From Rhizobium halophilum (GTDB taxonomy: Bacteria; Pseudomonadota; Alphaproteobacteria; Rhizobiales; Rhizobiaceae): a stretch of DNA of 64,000 bases. Made by a program: the position numbers and the translations under genes. Position 1 is the stretch's first letter. Every line of letters starts with the position of its first letter. The stretch is from positions 186,001 to 250,000 of the forward strand of contig NZ_JAKJHS010000002.1 of the NCBI RefSeq assembly GCF_021648825.1, read 5' to 3'. Under the pieces are notes generated by a model, which saw only the letters and a program-made list of their open reading frames with translations, searched no databases and was not told the origin of the DNA. Below are positions 62,559 to 64,000 of the stretch, piece by piece.

Positions 62559-63749
62559 ATGAACAACAAGGCATTCCCCTCCGCCGGCGCCGGCGTAAAC
62601 ACGCGGCTCGCCCACATCGGGCACGATCCGCACGCCTATCACGGTTTCGTCAATCCGCCCGTCGTGCATGCCTCGACTGTGCTTTTTCCTGATTGCCGGA
62701 CAATGGAGAAGCGCGACCAGAAGTACACCTATGGAACACGCGGAACGCCAACTACCGACGCGCTGTGCGAGGCGCTGGATGAGCTGGAAGGTTCGGCCGG
62801 CACCGTACTCGTCCCGTCTGGACTTGCGGCGATTTCCGTGCCCTTTCTCGCCTTTCTGTCGGCGGGCGATCATGCGTTGATCGTCGATTCGGTATACGCG
62901 CCGTGCCGTCAGTTCTGTAACACGATGCTGAGGCGGCTCGGCGTCGATATCGAATATTATGATCCTGAGATCGGTGCCGGTATAGAAGGCCTGATCAAGT
63001 CGAACACAAAGCTCGTTCATACGGAAGCGCCAGGCTCCAACACCATGGAGATGCAGGATATTCGCGCCATTGCTGACGCTGCGCACCGGCATGGCTGCGT
63101 GGTGACGATGGACAATACCTGGGCAACGCCCCTCTACTTTCGCCCGCTCGATTTCGGCGTCGATGTCTCGATCCATGCCACCACCAAATATCCTTCGGGG
63201 CACTCGGATATCGTCATGGGGTCCGTGTCGGCCAACGCAAAGTACTGGCCGCAACTGCATGATGCTGCCATCACCATGGGTATCTGTGGCGCACCCGACG
63301 ATGCTTACCAGATCCTGCGCGGGCTACGGTCCATGGGGGTTCGCCTGGAGCACCACCAGAGGAGCGCCCTCGATATAGCCCGATGGCTCGAAAGTCGGGA
63401 TGATGTCGCGCGTGTTCTCCATCCGGCGCTGCCGTCGTTTTCCGGGCACGAAATCTGGAAGCGCGACTTCAAGGGCGCGAGCGGCGTCTTCTCCTTTATT
63501 CTGAAGGTAGAGGACGAACGGCAGTTCAAGGCAAAGGCGCATGCGTTTCTCGACACGCTGTCGCTGTTCGGACTCGGCTACTCTTGGGGCGGCTACGAGA
63601 GCCTCGCCGTCCCGGTTAGCCTCTCCGACCGTACGATCCGCAAGGCACCCCCCGACGGACCGGTCATCCGGCTGCAGATCGGGCTGGAGGACGTGGCGGA
63701 TCTGCGGAAGGACCTTGAGGCGGGCTTCGCCTCCGCTGCGGCCATGTGA
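62559..63749 (+). CDS. metC: Cystathionine beta-lyase
   Basis: A PLP enzyme that splits cystathionine to homocysteine, pyruvate and ammonia in methionine synthesis. 396 residues from ATG 62559 (ATG 62541 is possible; family alignment favours the shorter start). Phosphate-binding and active-site motifs: YTYGTRGTPTTDAL, VLVPSGLAAI, MDNTWATPLYFRPLDFG and the PLP lysine in SIHATTKYPSGHSD. Next to aapJ as in other rhizobia. Confidence 0.93.
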   Translation: MNNKAFPSAGAGVNTRLAHIGHDPHAYHGFVNPPVVHASTVLFPDCRTMEKRDQKYTYGTRGTPTTDALCEALDELEGSAGTVLVPSGLAAISVPFLAFLSAGDHALIVDSVYAPCRQFCNTMLRRLGVDIEYYDPEIGAGIEGLIKSNTKLVHTEAPGSNTMEMQDIRAIADAAHRHGCVVTMDNTWATPLYFRPLDFGVDVSIHATTKYPSGHSDIVMGSVSANAKYWPQLHDAAITMGICGAPDDAYQILRGLRSMGVRLEHHQRSALDIARWLESRDDVARVLHPALPSFSGHEIWKRDFKGASGVFSFILKVEDERQFKAKAHAFLDTLSLFGLGYSWGGYESLAVPVSLSDRTIRKAPPDGPVIRLQIGLEDVADLRKDLEAGFASAAAM

Positions 63750-64000
63750 TCAGCCGATTTTGCGGTAGCCGTAGAGCCAGTCGAGATCCGCCGCGAGCGA
63801 TTGCGGCGGACGTAGCGAGAGCACCAGATCCCGTCCAAGGCGGATCGGGCCGCGGGCATGATAGGCGAAGCGGTTGAAAGTGCCGCGAGCACGTGTCCGC
63901 GCGATGCGGGGACCACGTTCGGTTTCGAACGCTTCAAGCGCTTGCGGCGTTGCGTCCTGGGACGACATGTGATGTGCCAAGACGAAGGCATCCTCGATCG
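63750..64000 (-). CDS. FAD-dependent monooxygenase, C-terminal part
   Basis: Only the last roughly 83 residues are in the window; the frame stays open to the edge. The preserved I-E-D-A-F-V-L-A is the conserved motif of class A flavoprotein hydroxylases (salicylate hydroxylase-like), followed by LEAFETERGPRIARTR and a terminal WLYGYRKIG. Substrate unknown. Convergent with metC (stops adjacent). Confidence 0.75.
   Translation of the reverse strand, partial: IEDAFVLAHHMSSQDATPQALEAFETERGPRIARTRARGTFNRFAYHARGPIRLGRDLVLSLRPPQSLAADLDWLYGYRKIG

Overview
The window reads as a piece of an alphaproteobacterial chromosome, most likely Rhizobiaceae (Rhizobium/Sinorhizobium/Agrobacterium-like). The grounds are high GC, the general amino-acid permease operon aapJQMP divergent from metC, a BA14K-type secreted protein, and many regulator and enzyme families typical of that group. 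The exact species cannot be read from the sequence.

Left flank (1-15.6 kb), host genes: the end of pdxJ; a MarR-acetyltransferase fusion; an aspartate/glutamate racemase divergent from an AsnC/Lrp regulator; an NmrA-type oxidoreductase divergent from an HxlR regulator; a zinc alcohol dehydrogenase broken by a frameshift; a DUF4087 secreted protein; a TetR regulator with a 14-bp palindrome before it; ilvC; and a PLP aminotransferase. A binding-protein ABC transporter operon follows, with a PHO-box-like triple repeat upstream and an endonuclease/exonuclease/phosphatase-family enzyme at its end. Then come a PhzF-like protein and tRNA-Lys(CTT).

Middle (15,640-56,207): a complete-looking temperate prophage of about 40.6 kb integrated in the 3' half of tRNA-Lys. 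It is bounded by 46-bp direct repeats. From the left it carries: a decayed DUF6471 gene and cargo genes; a leftward module from an excisionase-like gene to a tyrosine integrase; a region of CCCGGGTCAAAA repeats; a repressor and Cro-like pair with a shared operator; a rightward early/replication module (HNH protein, initiator-like HTH protein, Toprim primase-like protein, GapR-like protein, large AAA ATPase); a repeat-rich gap before the terminase genes; and a short-tailed-phage (podovirus, T7-like layout) morphogenesis module. That module holds small and large terminase, portal, scaffold, capsid, two tail-tube/nozzle proteins, four internal virion/ejection proteins (one with a lytic transglycosylase domain) and a tailspike. 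It is followed by a lysis cassette of GH19-type endolysin, holin and nested Rz/Rz1 spanins. Five opposite-strand genes are inserted between phage modules; four encode membrane proteins, and they are the best candidates for undescribed lysogenic-conversion or anti-phage functions.

Right flank (56.2-64 kb): a short zone with a BA14K protein and small hypotheticals ends in a second, degenerate and inverted tRNA-Lys 3' fragment, which points to an older integration. Host genes resume with the aapP-M-Q-J operon (leftward), metC (rightward) and the end of an FAD-dependent monooxygenase. Both ABC transporter operons have a stem-loop just after the binding-protein gene or at the start of the next gene, a common arrangement for making more binding protein than permease.
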